40,483 nucleotides of DNA. Source: Rhodospirillaceae bacterium UBA3470 (lineage in GTDB: Bacteria; Pseudomonadota; Alphaproteobacteria; Rhodospirillales; Casp-alpha2). The stretch lies in assembly GCA_002378125.1 (NCBI GenBank), contig DFRF01000171.1, positions 1-40,483 on the forward strand, in the 5' to 3' direction. Shown here in pieces: positions 1 to 7,587 of this stretch. Position 1 is the first letter of the stretch, and each line of letters begins with the position of its first letter. The translations under genes and the position numbers were made by a program. Below the pieces are notes generated by a model that made no database searches, was not told where the DNA came from, and saw only the letters and a list, made by a program, of their open reading frames with translations.

Positions 1-499
1 TAAACCGCTGTGAGCCCTTTCCATAGGAATTGGCGTTCGTGTATACGACCCCGACATCCGACAGAATGCTCTTCATGCCATCGGACAGGGCTTCATAAGC
101 GGTCGCTTGGCTCAGGAACATGGTGTCGCCACCCGCGTCCGGCACTTCCAGACCATACAACATGGTCGCCATGGCGGGATGTTCCGCATAGGCCAGATCC
201 GTATGCCAGCTGTTGCCGAAGTGATGTTTATCCTCCGGTTCCTTGACAATCAGAAAGACATCCGGATGACCATCCATGGGAGTTACGTAAGGGTGCCGGT
301 TCAACGGACCAAAGCGTCGCGCAAATGCAGTTTGGCTCTCAGGCGTCAAATCTTGATCGCGGAAAAAGATGACTCCATGTTGGAGCAACGCGCTCCGAAT
401 ATCTTTGATCACCTGATCGCTGACTTGGTTGAGATCAACACCTGTAATTTCAGCGCCCAGGGCGCCCGCCACAGGGGAGACGTGTATGTTCCCCGCCAT
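1..499 (-). CDS. TauD/TfdA-family Fe(II)/2-oxoglutarate dioxygenase, C-terminus outside the window
   Basis: The minus-strand frame from an ATG at 499 stays open to the window edge (about 166 codons), so only the N-terminal part is present. The translation starts MAGNIHVSPVAGALGAEI, continues through an ALLQHGVIFFRDQ segment and contains WHTDLAY. This is the HxD half of the 2-His-1-Asp iron site of the TauD/TfdA family, normally 270-300 residues. Members hydroxylate sulfonates, aryloxy acids or related substrates with 2-oxoglutarate and O2. The distal iron histidine and the 2-oxoglutarate-binding arginine lie in the missing C-terminal half, so the substrate cannot be guessed. The gene lies just downstream of a broken transporter remnant, which may once have been its partner. 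Confidence 0.85.
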   Translation of the reverse strand, partial: MAGNIHVSPVAGALGAEITGVDLNQVSDQVIKDIRSALLQHGVIFFRDQDLTPESQTAFARRFGPLNRHPYVTPMDGHPDVFLIVKEPEDKHHFGNSWHTDLAYAEHPAMATMLYGLEVPDAGGDTMFLSQATAYEALSDGMKSILSDVGVVYTNANSYGKGSQRF

Positions 500-623
500 C
501 AGACCACACCCTTTTGTCCGTTGGCGCAGCAGGCCGAAATCCGATCATTCTCCTCGGGCACGTGTTCACTCCCATACTGCTCTCGCGGATTTTGGCATAC
601 CTCAGCCAGGTCAAAAAGCCCCC

Positions 624-908
624 TCACGACCGTTTGAGGAGGGCTTCCCGATAGAAAATGTAGAGCCCGGCGATGCTGATGCACACGGCCCCAATCACCG
701 TGGGCCAACTAGGCCAAAGACTCCAAATCCCCACATCGAAACATATGCCCAGATGATTGCCGTATAGTTGAAGGGGCTAACCACAGATGCCTCCGCGACC
801 TTAAGCGCGAAGGTCACCAGATACTAACCAAGTGCCGCCACCGGCGCGTTGACAAGCCCAAAACCAATATAAAAGCCATGATCAAAGGCGAGAGCGATTG
901 CGACGATC
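624..908 (-). pseudogene. Remnant of a DMT/EamA-family transporter (C-terminal fragment)
   Basis: On the minus strand a decayed EamA-like C-terminus can be read in two frames. From about 908 the frame gives AFDHGFYIGFGLVNAPVAALG, then an in-frame TAG at 824-826 where this family often has Gln or His, then YLVTFALKVAEASVVSPFNY and TAIIWAYVSMWGFGVFG. At about 713-718 the reading must change frame to continue as WPSWPTVIGAVCISIAGLYI and FYREALLKRS before TGA at 624-626. The PFNYTAI...PS...IGA...GLY...RE pattern is typical of the last two helices of drug/metabolite transporters. One stop, one frameshift and the missing N-terminal half indicate a pseudogene. A sequencing error could explain one lesion but not all three. 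Confidence 0.75.
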
Positions 909-909
909 C

Positions 910-2118
910 TTATATGATGCCCCTCGCCTCCAAATCCGCGATCTCTGCATCGGACAGCTTGAGTTCACCGCCGTAAATCGCCTCATTGGCGTCCCCAAGG
1001 CTCGGCCCGAGGGATCGGATATTACCCGGCGTTAGGGACAACTTCGGCAGCACACCCGGGACCGGCACATCACCGATACCAGGGACCGGCACGGTGACAA
1101 TGTTTTCGCGCGCCTGAAAGTGCGGATCATTAAAGATATCGGCGATAGAGTTAATAGGCCCGGACGGCACCTCATGATCTATGCAGCGCCGCATGATGTC
1201 TTCACGATCGAGTGAGCGGGTCCAGGCCTCTACCTCCAGGATCACCTTATCCCTATTGGCCAAGCGCACCGACTGATCGCCGTAGGCCTCCAAAAGATCA
1301 GAGCGGTCCATGGCGCTGCATAGGCGCTCGAACATTTTGTCGGTGGTGCATGCGATGGCCATATATTTGCCGTCACCCGTGGAAAAATGTCCGTGCGGAC
1401 AGGCGTTCACAGTTCCGGTGCCTTCCGGCTCGCGCACGTGGCCCTCAAAGGCGTACCGCGGCGCAATCTCATCGAGAACCCGAAATACGGACTCATACAA
1501 AGCCATATCGATAACCTGCCCCTCGCCCGTGGTGTCGCGATGGCGAAGCGCCATCATTATGCCGATGGCGCCATACATGCCGGACATGTAGTCGCCAAGC
1601 GACGTGGACCCGGGCGTCACCGGAATCTCGCCAGACAATCCGGAAAGATAGGTGAGGCCGCCCACCGCATGGCCTATTCGCGCGAAACCGGGGCGATCTC
1701 GATAAGGACCGGTCTGGCCGTAACCAGAAATACGCATCATTACCAAGCCTGGATTGATCTCGCTCAATACATCCCAACCCAACCCCCACTTCTCCAAAGT
1801 TCCCGGCCGGAAGTTTTCACAAACAACATCCGCATCCGCGACCAGCCGCTTAAACAGGGCCGCACCTTCCGGATCTCGGAGATTGAGCGTAATGGATCGC
1901 TTGTTGCGGGCTTCTGTCAACCAGGAGAGTGACATGCCCGGCTGGTTCGTGGCCGTGCCGAAATGACGCCACGGATCCCCGCCCTTCGGGTTTTCCACTT
2001 TGATCACTTCAGCACCAAACTCTCCTAGAATAGACGCCGCATAAGGCGCAGCGATAAATGTCGCCGCGTCTAGCACTCGGACACCGTTTAGGGCCGGTTT
2101 GATATCTGTGTTTCCCAT
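910..2118 (-). CDS. CaiB/BaiF-family CoA-transferase
   Basis: Family III CoA-transferase of about 402 residues, the usual length. It moves CoA between carboxylic acids through an aspartyl-CoA mixed anhydride. The N-terminal LNGVRVLDAATFIAAPYAAS, GAEVIKVENPKGGD near residue 36, ENFRPGTLEKWGLG near 101 and SLGDYMSG are all family signatures. Asp176 in GDYMSG corresponds to the catalytic aspartate of formyl-CoA transferase. I chose ATG 2118 because family similarity begins about ten residues later. A GTG at 2154 would add 12 residues, and both have only a close-spaced Shine-Dalgarno. It is followed by a DUF218 protein, a MaoC-like hydratase and an acyl-CoA dehydrogenase upstream on the same strand, suggesting a CoA-thioester pathway. 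The acid substrate is unknown. Confidence 0.93.
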   Translation of the reverse strand: MGNTDIKPALNGVRVLDAATFIAAPYAASILGEFGAEVIKVENPKGGDPWRHFGTATNQPGMSLSWLTEARNKRSITLNLRDPEGAALFKRLVADADVVCENFRPGTLEKWGLGWDVLSEINPGLVMMRISGYGQTGPYRDRPGFARIGHAVGGLTYLSGLSGEIPVTPGSTSLGDYMSGMYGAIGIMMALRHRDTTGEGQVIDMALYESVFRVLDEIAPRYAFEGHVREPEGTGTVNACPHGHFSTGDGKYMAIACTTDKMFERLCSAMDRSDLLEAYGDQSVRLANRDKVILEVEAWTRSLDREDIMRRCIDHEVPSGPINSIADIFNDPHFQARENIVTVPVPGIGDVPVPGVLPKLSLTPGNIRSLGPSLGDANEAIYGGELKLSDAEIADLEARGII

Positions 2119-2174
2119 ACCTCTATGTTTAGACTGAGGCAGCTTGCAGGTCACTCCTCATTTGAAACCTATAG

Positions 2175-2678
2175 CTAGCCGCGGACATCACCGTGCACGT
2201 AGGCGCGGATCATACGCACATATATAAGTCGAGCGAAGAACTCGCGCACATGGGCGGCGGCTACATAAGGCGAGAATGCAAGCCTCACAGGATCAGGTGT
2301 TACATGATAACCCAGGCTCTCGAAACACATCAGAGCCCTACGCATGTGGAAGTGATCGGTCACAACGATCGCCTTACGCCAACCCTTTTCGCCCATGACC
2401 CGACAGCATTCCCTGGCGTTCTCAAAAGTCCGTGTTGAGATCTCCTCGCGATGAAGCGATGCCGCCGTGACACCAGCATCGGCGGCCACCTTGGCCATGA
2501 TCTCAGCCTCTGGCACGACGCCTTGGGTAACGCCGCCGCTCATCAAGACATTCGGTGCACGCCCAGCAGCGTACAATTTGACGCCATGGGTGACACGGCG
2601 CTCGATGGCAGGTCCCGGCAATCCAGAAGACAAGGGCTTAGCACCGAGTATAATGATCACGTCATGGGGCGCAGACAC
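2175..2678 (-). CDS. DUF218 (YdcF/SanA-like) protein
   Basis: Small alpha/beta protein of 167 residues if started at GTG 2678, which lies just after the stop of the upstream hydratase gene. A longer reading from 2798 would overlap that gene by over 110 bp and encode an arginine-rich leader unlike the family. Visible DUF218 features are an N-terminal IIILGAK strand, an ERRVTHGVKLYAAG helix, LMSGGVTQG, EEISTRTFENAREC and the KAIVVTDHFHMRRALMCFE segment. Homologues (YdcF, SanA, ElyC) are linked to envelope functions or bind nucleotide-like ligands, and many lack a defined reaction. This copy has no N-terminal membrane anchor. Its place among CoA-metabolism genes may be only co-transcription. Confidence 0.83.
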   Translation of the reverse strand: MSAPHDVIIILGAKPLSSGLPGPAIERRVTHGVKLYAAGRAPNVLMSGGVTQGVVPEAEIMAKVAADAGVTAASLHREEISTRTFENARECCRVMGEKGWRKAIVVTDHFHMRRALMCFESLGYHVTPDPVRLAFSPYVAAAHVREFFARLIYVRMIRAYVHGDVRG

Positions 2679-2682
2679 AGAC

Positions 2683-3540
2683 TCAGTCCGCGAATTCAGC
2701 CTCGGCCTGCATGGCCAGTCCGCCGTCGGCATCAGCTGCCCAAAGTTGCGCCGTATTTCCATCGTCAGCCAGCCGACCATTAACCGTGAATGGCGCAATA
2801 TGGAACAGCGGGCTCATGGCCCGATAGTCGAATCGAACCAACTGCTGTTCGGGCCGTTCGCGCCTACAGAGATCCATCAACAGCGTTGCAATCAGCGGTC
2901 CGTGGACGATTAAACCCGGATACCCTTCTGTCTCTGTCACGTATGCCAAGTCATAGTGGATTCGGTGGCCATTGAATGTTAGCGCCGAGTATCGGAACAG
3001 CAAAACCGGATTAGGCTCGATCGTACGTGACCAATCTGCATCTGTTGGCGCAGCCTTGGCGGGTGGCGGCAACATATTTGGGTCAGATGGGCCCCGATAA
3101 ACAATGTCGTGTTCTTCCTCAACGCATACACCATCGGGACCGGCGATAGCATGTTTGACCAACACAAAAACCAGCTCGCCAGATTTTCCTGACTTGTGAT
3201 TGACCTCAGAAATGGTTGAGGTCCGGGTGACTGTGTCACCTACCCGGAGCGCACCGGGCCATCGCATTCGGCCCCCGGCCCACATACGCCGCGGAAGGTC
3301 GACAGGTGGCAGGAAGCCGCCCCGTTTGGCGTGACCATCAGGCCCAATTTCAGAGGCCTTGGGACGGGGCGTGAAATAGACCCAATGTCCTGCTGGTGGC
3401 ACCAAATCACCGAGTTGCGGATCCAGCTCATCGCGATCTAATGTGGCTGCCAGGCTGGCTAATTGGCCGCCGTGGAGAATATCCGTGGCGATCTCTGACT
3501 TGCCGACCCAGGTACGCAGATAATTAATATCGACGGTCAT
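2683..3540 (-). CDS. MaoC/FAS1-like double-hotdog acyl-CoA hydratase (mesaconyl-C4-CoA hydratase type)
   Basis: Protein of 285 residues resembling the FAS1-like dehydratase group that includes mesaconyl-C4-CoA hydratase, itaconyl-CoA hydratase and HTD2. The N-terminal hotdog contains GHWVYFTPRPKASEIGPDGH near residue 51, followed by PRRMWAGGRMRWPGALRVGD, a strong family marker. The second hotdog carries LLFRYSALTFNGHRIHYDLA near 181 and YPGLIVHGPLIATLL near 207, where the catalytic residues of this family lie. The ATG at 3540 has a good Shine-Dalgarno (AGGGAG). It is 9 bp from the acyl-CoA dehydrogenase gene and beside a CaiB-type transferase. That pair parallels Mct/Meh or Ict/Ich, though no CitE-like lyase is nearby. 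Function is thus hydration of an unsaturated CoA ester, substrate unproven. Confidence 0.85.
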   Translation of the reverse strand: MTVDINYLRTWVGKSEIATDILHGGQLASLAATLDRDELDPQLGDLVPPAGHWVYFTPRPKASEIGPDGHAKRGGFLPPVDLPRRMWAGGRMRWPGALRVGDTVTRTSTISEVNHKSGKSGELVFVLVKHAIAGPDGVCVEEEHDIVYRGPSDPNMLPPPAKAAPTDADWSRTIEPNPVLLFRYSALTFNGHRIHYDLAYVTETEGYPGLIVHGPLIATLLMDLCRRERPEQQLVRFDYRAMSPLFHIAPFTVNGRLADDGNTAQLWAADADGGLAMQAEAEFAD

Positions 3541-3549
3541 TAGATCTCC

Positions 3550-4701
3550 CTAAAACGAACGTGGCATGCCCAACACATGCTCCGCAATATAGCTGAGGAT
3601 CAAGTTCGTAGACACGGGAGCGATTTGATAGAGGCGCGCTTCCCGAAATTTCCGCTCAACGTCGTATTCCTCGGCGAAAGCGAAACCACCGTGGGTCTGC
3701 ATGCAGCTCTCCGCCGCCGCCCAGGCGGCCTCGGAACCCAGCATCTTGCACATATTCGCTTCCTCGCCGCAGGGCTCACCAGCATCAAAGAGATCGGCGG
3801 CGCGTTCCACCATGAGCTTAGCAGCGCTCATTTGAGCATAGGCGCGGGCGATGGGGAACTGAATACCCTGGTTCTGACCGATGGGGCGGTCAAACACCGT
3901 GCGCTCGCATGCGTACGCGCTGGCCTTGTCAATAAACCAGCGCGCATCACCTATGGTCTCAGAGCCAATAAGGATACGCTCTGCGTTCATGCCATCCAGA
4001 ATGTAGCGAAACCCCTTTCCCTCCTCACCAACCAGCGTGTCGGCGGGAATGCGCATGTCATCGAAGAAGACCTCCGTCGTCGCATGGTTGATCATGGCGC
4101 GGATAGGCTTAATCTCCAGCCCCTTTCCCTTTAGTTCCCGGATATCGATAAGGAATACAGACATACCGTCGTGCGGCCGTTCTCCCTCATCCCGAGCCGC
4201 CGTGCGGGCAAGTAATAGCATGAAATCGGAATGCTCGATTCGCGACGTCCATACTTTCTGCCCGTTCACCACATAATCGTCACCGTTCCGGACAGCCGTC
4301 GTGCGGATCCGGCTGGTATCGGTACCCGACGTGGGCTCCGTCACCCCAAAGGCCTGCAGGCGCAGCTCACCGGAGGCTATCCCTGGCAGCAACATGCGCT
4401 TTTGGTCTTCCGAGCCGTGACGCAGTACCGTGCCCATTGTGTACATCTGGGCATGACATGCCCCGCCATTGCATCCGGCAGCCTGGATCTCCTCAAGTAT
4501 GGCCGCGCCCTCGGAAACGCCAAGACCCGATCCCCCGTATTCCTCCGGGATCAGGCAAGCCAGAAAGCCCGATTGGGTCAGCTCCTGGACAAATTCCGTC
4601 GGATAGGCCCGGTCACGATCTTTCTCCCGCCAGTATTCACCGGGAAAATCCTCACACAATTGGCGAACCGAGTCGCGAATGTCTTGATGGCGCATGTCCA
4701 T
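3550..4701 (-). CDS. Acyl-CoA dehydrogenase
   Basis: FAD flavoprotein of 383 residues with the three acyl-CoA dehydrogenase regions: an N-terminal helical domain (EEYGGSGLG), a beta domain with FGVTEPTSGTDTSRI and VNGQKVWTSRIEHSD, and a C-terminal helical domain with FDRPIGQNQGIQFP and CMQTHGGFAFAEEYDVERKF. It desaturates an acyl-CoA at the alpha-beta bond and passes electrons to ETF. The usual C-terminal EGT catalytic segment is replaced by YQIAPVSTNLILSYIAEHVL, so the base is probably not at that position. A glutamate in NAERILIG lies where isovaleryl- and long-chain dehydrogenases keep theirs. The start has an AAGGGAG ribosome site. It is probably the first gene of the 910-4701 operon. Confidence 0.92.
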   Translation of the reverse strand: MDMRHQDIRDSVRQLCEDFPGEYWREKDRDRAYPTEFVQELTQSGFLACLIPEEYGGSGLGVSEGAAILEEIQAAGCNGGACHAQMYTMGTVLRHGSEDQKRMLLPGIASGELRLQAFGVTEPTSGTDTSRIRTTAVRNGDDYVVNGQKVWTSRIEHSDFMLLLARTAARDEGERPHDGMSVFLIDIRELKGKGLEIKPIRAMINHATTEVFFDDMRIPADTLVGEEGKGFRYILDGMNAERILIGSETIGDARWFIDKASAYACERTVFDRPIGQNQGIQFPIARAYAQMSAAKLMVERAADLFDAGEPCGEEANMCKMLGSEAAWAAAESCMQTHGGFAFAEEYDVERKFREARLYQIAPVSTNLILSYIAEHVLGMPRSF

Positions 4702-5170
4702 GCTTTACTCCCTTCAAATCAAGGAAAAGTTTTACCGGAACGCTGTGAAGGAGGAAACCAAACCGGTACTTTTATTTCACAGATTGAACCAGAGAGGTCG
4801 ATCTGAGTGACCGTAAAAGCCCTATTGCATAATTTCGAACCGTCAACACGTTTTGATTTGAGCTTGTATAGTGAGAGTTGATCACCGTAAGCATCCATTT
4901 CAAGCTCTTTCGTGCTCAGGGAAAAGCACCTGTGAACACTATCGCTAGACAACATTCATGATGTGGGACCCAGGGCCCCGTCGCTGCCTACCAGCCCGCG
5001 CACTCAGACTAATAGCCTTAGTACCAACGCCAAAAAAGTCGGCATAGATCAAATTCTCGGAACAGCTATTTGTGGGAAAAATTTGATTTCACCCGTTGAT
5101 CTAGAGGTGAGCTTGTAGCCTCATAAAACCCTAATACATTAGTCTGAGTTTCATATAACAAGTGAAAGTC
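4702..5170. other. Intergenic region between two catabolic operons
   Basis: About 470 bp with no convincing gene and a lower GC content than the flanks. It should hold the promoter of the 910-4701 operon (transcribed leftward) and the 3' end of the 5171-11990 operon. A 78-codon minus-strand frame at 4719-4955 has no ribosome site or recognisable motif and was not called. Besides the hairpin at 5144-5174 I see no repeat or operator that I can defend. Confidence 0.5.
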
Positions 5171-5174
5171 TCAG
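5144..5174 (-). terminator. Imperfect hairpin at the 3' end of the glutaryl-CoA dehydrogenase gene
   Basis: CTGAG-TTTCA and TGAAA-GT-CTCAG form a 10-bp stem with a 2-nt bulge and a 9-nt loop. One arm overlaps the gcdH stop codon (5171-5173). There is no immediate U-tract (a TTTT run follows about 20 nt later in the minus-strand direction), so a factor-independent terminator is only possible. An mRNA-end stabilising hairpin is the alternative. Confidence 0.35.
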
Positions 5175-6355
5175 TTGCCGAACGCATTGATACCCGTTTG
5201 GGCACGCCCCAGGATCAGCGTATGGATATCATATGAGCCCTCGAGGGTATTAATAACCTCCATATTCAGCATATGGCGAATAATATGGTATTCGTCGGAA
5301 ATGCCATTGCCACCATGCATATCCCGGGCCTGGCGGGCAACCTCTAGCGCTTTTTGCGTGTTGTTGCGCTTGACCAAAGAAATCATCTCCGGTGTAGCAC
5401 GGCCCTCTTCCTGGAGACGGCTAACACGAAGCGCGCCTTGCAAACCCAAGGCTATATCCGTCTGCATGTCCGCAAGTTTCTTCTGGATCAATTGGTTCGC
5501 CGCCAAGGGACGACCAAATTGTTCCCGGTCTATTACGTATTGGCGCGCCGCATGCCAGCAGAACTCCGCCGCGCCCATGGCGCCCCAGCTGATACCGAAA
5601 CGCGCCCGGCTCAGGCAAGACAAGGCTGCGCCTAGCCCCTTGACCTCCGTCAGGCGGTTCTCTTCAGTAACAAACACGTTATCCATGACGACTTCGCCCG
5701 TGGACGACGCACGCGCACCGAATTTGCCTTCGATTTTCGGGGTTTGAAGGCCCTCCATGCCGCGCTCCAGAATGAAGCCGCCAAATTTTTCATCGTCATC
5801 CTTGGCCCAGACCACCAAAACATCCGCCAGCGGCGAATTGGTGATCCAAATCTTGTTACCCGTTAGCCGATACCCGTCCCCGTCTTTCTTTGCGCGAGAC
5901 TTCATGCCGGACGGATCGGACCCGTGATCAGGCTCAGTCAGACCAAAACATCCAATAAGCTCGCCGGTCGCCATTTTCGGAAGAAATCTTTGTTTCTGTT
6001 CCTCCGAGCCGTAACCGTGGATAGCACCCATGGCTAAGCCGGACTGAACGCCCACGGCGGAGCGGAATGCAGTGTCGATACGTTCCAGCTCTCGACACAG
6101 CAGACCGTAGGCTACATGGCCTAGTCCCGGACAACCGTAACCCTCCAGGACACCGCCGAGGAAACCCAGCTCACCAAACTCCTTCATAAGGTCGCGATCA
6201 AAGTGCTCATGGCGGTTCCATTCCAGGATCACCGGCTTCAGGCGATCTTCGCCGAAGCGCCGAGCCATGTCGCGGACCATCCGCTCTTCTTCCGTGAGTT
6301 GATCGTCAAGGAGTAACGGATCGTCCCAGGCAAAGGTGGATTTACCGTCAGCCAT
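5171..6355 (-). CDS. gcdH: Glutaryl-CoA dehydrogenase (decarboxylating type)
   Basis: Acyl-CoA dehydrogenase family flavoprotein of 394 residues, closest to glutaryl-CoA dehydrogenase. It oxidises and, in true GcdH, decarboxylates glutaryl-CoA to crotonyl-CoA, giving electrons to ETF. Diagnostic features are FAWDDPLLLDDQLTEEERMV at residues 8-27, Arg98 in TAFRSAVGVQSGL (the arginine holding the free carboxylate of the substrate), CFGLTEPDHGSDPSGM, and LEGSYDIHTLILGRAQTG with the catalytic Glu372. ATG 6355 is used; a longer frame would overlap the upstream thiolase. The carboxylate-binding arginine indicates a dicarboxylyl-CoA substrate. Adipyl-CoA dehydrogenases (DcaA type) look similar, so adipate is an alternative. 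The gene is last in the operon. Confidence 0.9.
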   Translation of the reverse strand: MADGKSTFAWDDPLLLDDQLTEEERMVRDMARRFGEDRLKPVILEWNRHEHFDRDLMKEFGELGFLGGVLEGYGCPGLGHVAYGLLCRELERIDTAFRSAVGVQSGLAMGAIHGYGSEEQKQRFLPKMATGELIGCFGLTEPDHGSDPSGMKSRAKKDGDGYRLTGNKIWITNSPLADVLVVWAKDDDEKFGGFILERGMEGLQTPKIEGKFGARASSTGEVVMDNVFVTEENRLTEVKGLGAALSCLSRARFGISWGAMGAAEFCWHAARQYVIDREQFGRPLAANQLIQKKLADMQTDIALGLQGALRVSRLQEEGRATPEMISLVKRNNTQKALEVARQARDMHGGNGISDEYHIIRHMLNMEVINTLEGSYDIHTLILGRAQTGINAFGN

Positions 6356-6357
6356 GA

Positions 6358-7560
6358 TTAGACCCTTTCCAGTACCATGGCGATGCCCTGGCCGATTCCG
6401 ATGCACATAGAGATTAGGGCGTAGCGGCCGCCCGTGCGATGCAGCTGGCGGGTCGCGGTGAGGGCAATACGTGTCCCAGATGCCCCCAGGGGATGGCCGA
6501 TGGCAATGGCGCCGCCGTTTGGATTGATGCGTGAATCATCAAAGGCCATGTCGAGGCCCTTCATACACGCCAACACTTGGGCAGCGAACGCTTCGTTGAT
6601 TTCCACCACATCCATGTCGGCCAGGGTGAGACCGGCGCGGTCGAGCGCCTTCTGAGCTGCGGGAACGGGGCCGTAGCCCATGATCCGGGGCTCGACACCG
6701 GCGACACCCGTCGACAGGATGCGAGCCATGGGTTGGGCGCCTACCTGCTCGCCTTTCTCTAGGCTAGCGACGATCACGGCAGCCGCGCCGTCGTTGATAC
6801 CGGATGCGTTCCCCGCCGTGGTCACGCCGTCGGCAAACAAGGTTCGCATCCCGCTCAACGTCTCCACGTTTGTTCCGGGCCGCGGGTGCTCGTCTTCGCT
6901 GACGTCCACGTCCGGTTTCTTGCGCCCACTCGGCACCGTGATGGTCATGAGTTCTTCATAGTAGAAGCCGTCGGCCTTAGCGGCGGCGTACTTGGATTGG
7001 CTGCCGGCGGCGAAATTATCCACCTCCTCACGGCTCAACTGAAACTCGCGGGCCAGGTTGTCAGCGGTCTCAGGCATGGTATCAGCACCGAACTCGTTCT
7101 CGATCTTTGGATTTGGAAAACGCGCGCCGAGCGAGCTCTCGAAACTCGGGAAAGATTTTGCAAAAGCGGTCTCCGCCTTCCCAACTACAAATGGTGCACG
7201 GGTCATACTTTCTACGCCCCCGGCAACAAACAGATCACCCTCTCCGCAGGTGATGGCATGAGCCGCTGACATAATGGCATTCATTCCTGACCCGCAGTTC
7301 CGTTGCACAACGCTGCCCGGGATCTCGATTGGCAAGCCGGCCAATAGGGCCGCATGGCGCGCGACGCAGCGGCTGTCCTCACCCGCTTGGTTGCCGCATC
7401 CGATGTTGACGTCGTCGATGTCGGCGGCGTCAAAGGCTGAATGGTCGACCACTTCCTTGATCACCACGCCCATCATGTCGTCTGGTCGGACTTTCGAAAG
7501 GGCGCCGGCGTTTCGCCCGAAGGGCGTGCGGATACCGTTGTAAATGTATGCGTTCAGCAT
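6358..7560 (-). CDS. Acetyl-CoA acyltransferase (thiolase II, PcaF-like)
   Basis: Degradative thiolase of 400 residues that cleaves a 3-oxoacyl-CoA with CoA to acetyl-CoA and a shortened acyl-CoA. The active-site residues are in place: Cys89 in VVQRNCGSGM, His356 in GHPLGASG and Cys386 in CIGIGQG. NEAFAAQ (near residue 320) supplies the second conserved loop. The N-terminus (YIYNGIRTPFGR, KVRPDDM) resembles beta-ketoadipyl-CoA thiolases, which act on 3-oxoadipyl-CoA, but acetoacetyl-CoA thiolases are also close. ATG 7560 has a strong AAGGAGAGGA site. It starts 27 bp after the 3-hydroxyacyl-CoA dehydrogenase stop and ends just before gcdH starts, so co-transcription is likely. Confidence 0.93.
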   Translation of the reverse strand: MLNAYIYNGIRTPFGRNAGALSKVRPDDMMGVVIKEVVDHSAFDAADIDDVNIGCGNQAGEDSRCVARHAALLAGLPIEIPGSVVQRNCGSGMNAIMSAAHAITCGEGDLFVAGGVESMTRAPFVVGKAETAFAKSFPSFESSLGARFPNPKIENEFGADTMPETADNLAREFQLSREEVDNFAAGSQSKYAAAKADGFYYEELMTITVPSGRKKPDVDVSEDEHPRPGTNVETLSGMRTLFADGVTTAGNASGINDGAAAVIVASLEKGEQVGAQPMARILSTGVAGVEPRIMGYGPVPAAQKALDRAGLTLADMDVVEINEAFAAQVLACMKGLDMAFDDSRINPNGGAIAIGHPLGASGTRIALTATRQLHRTGGRYALISMCIGIGQGIAMVLERV

Positions 7561-7587
7561 GAACTCGTTCCTCTCCTTGAATTTTAT

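Noticed and set aside
499..708. 69-codon minus-strand frame whose TGA overlaps the dioxygenase ATG
   Set aside because: It reads the transporter remnant in a third frame, and its product has no protein-like pattern; the TGATG overlap is coincidental.
4719..4955. 78-codon minus-strand frame upstream of the acyl-CoA dehydrogenase
   Set aside because: No ribosome site, no recognisable motif, in a promoter-like A/T-rich gap.
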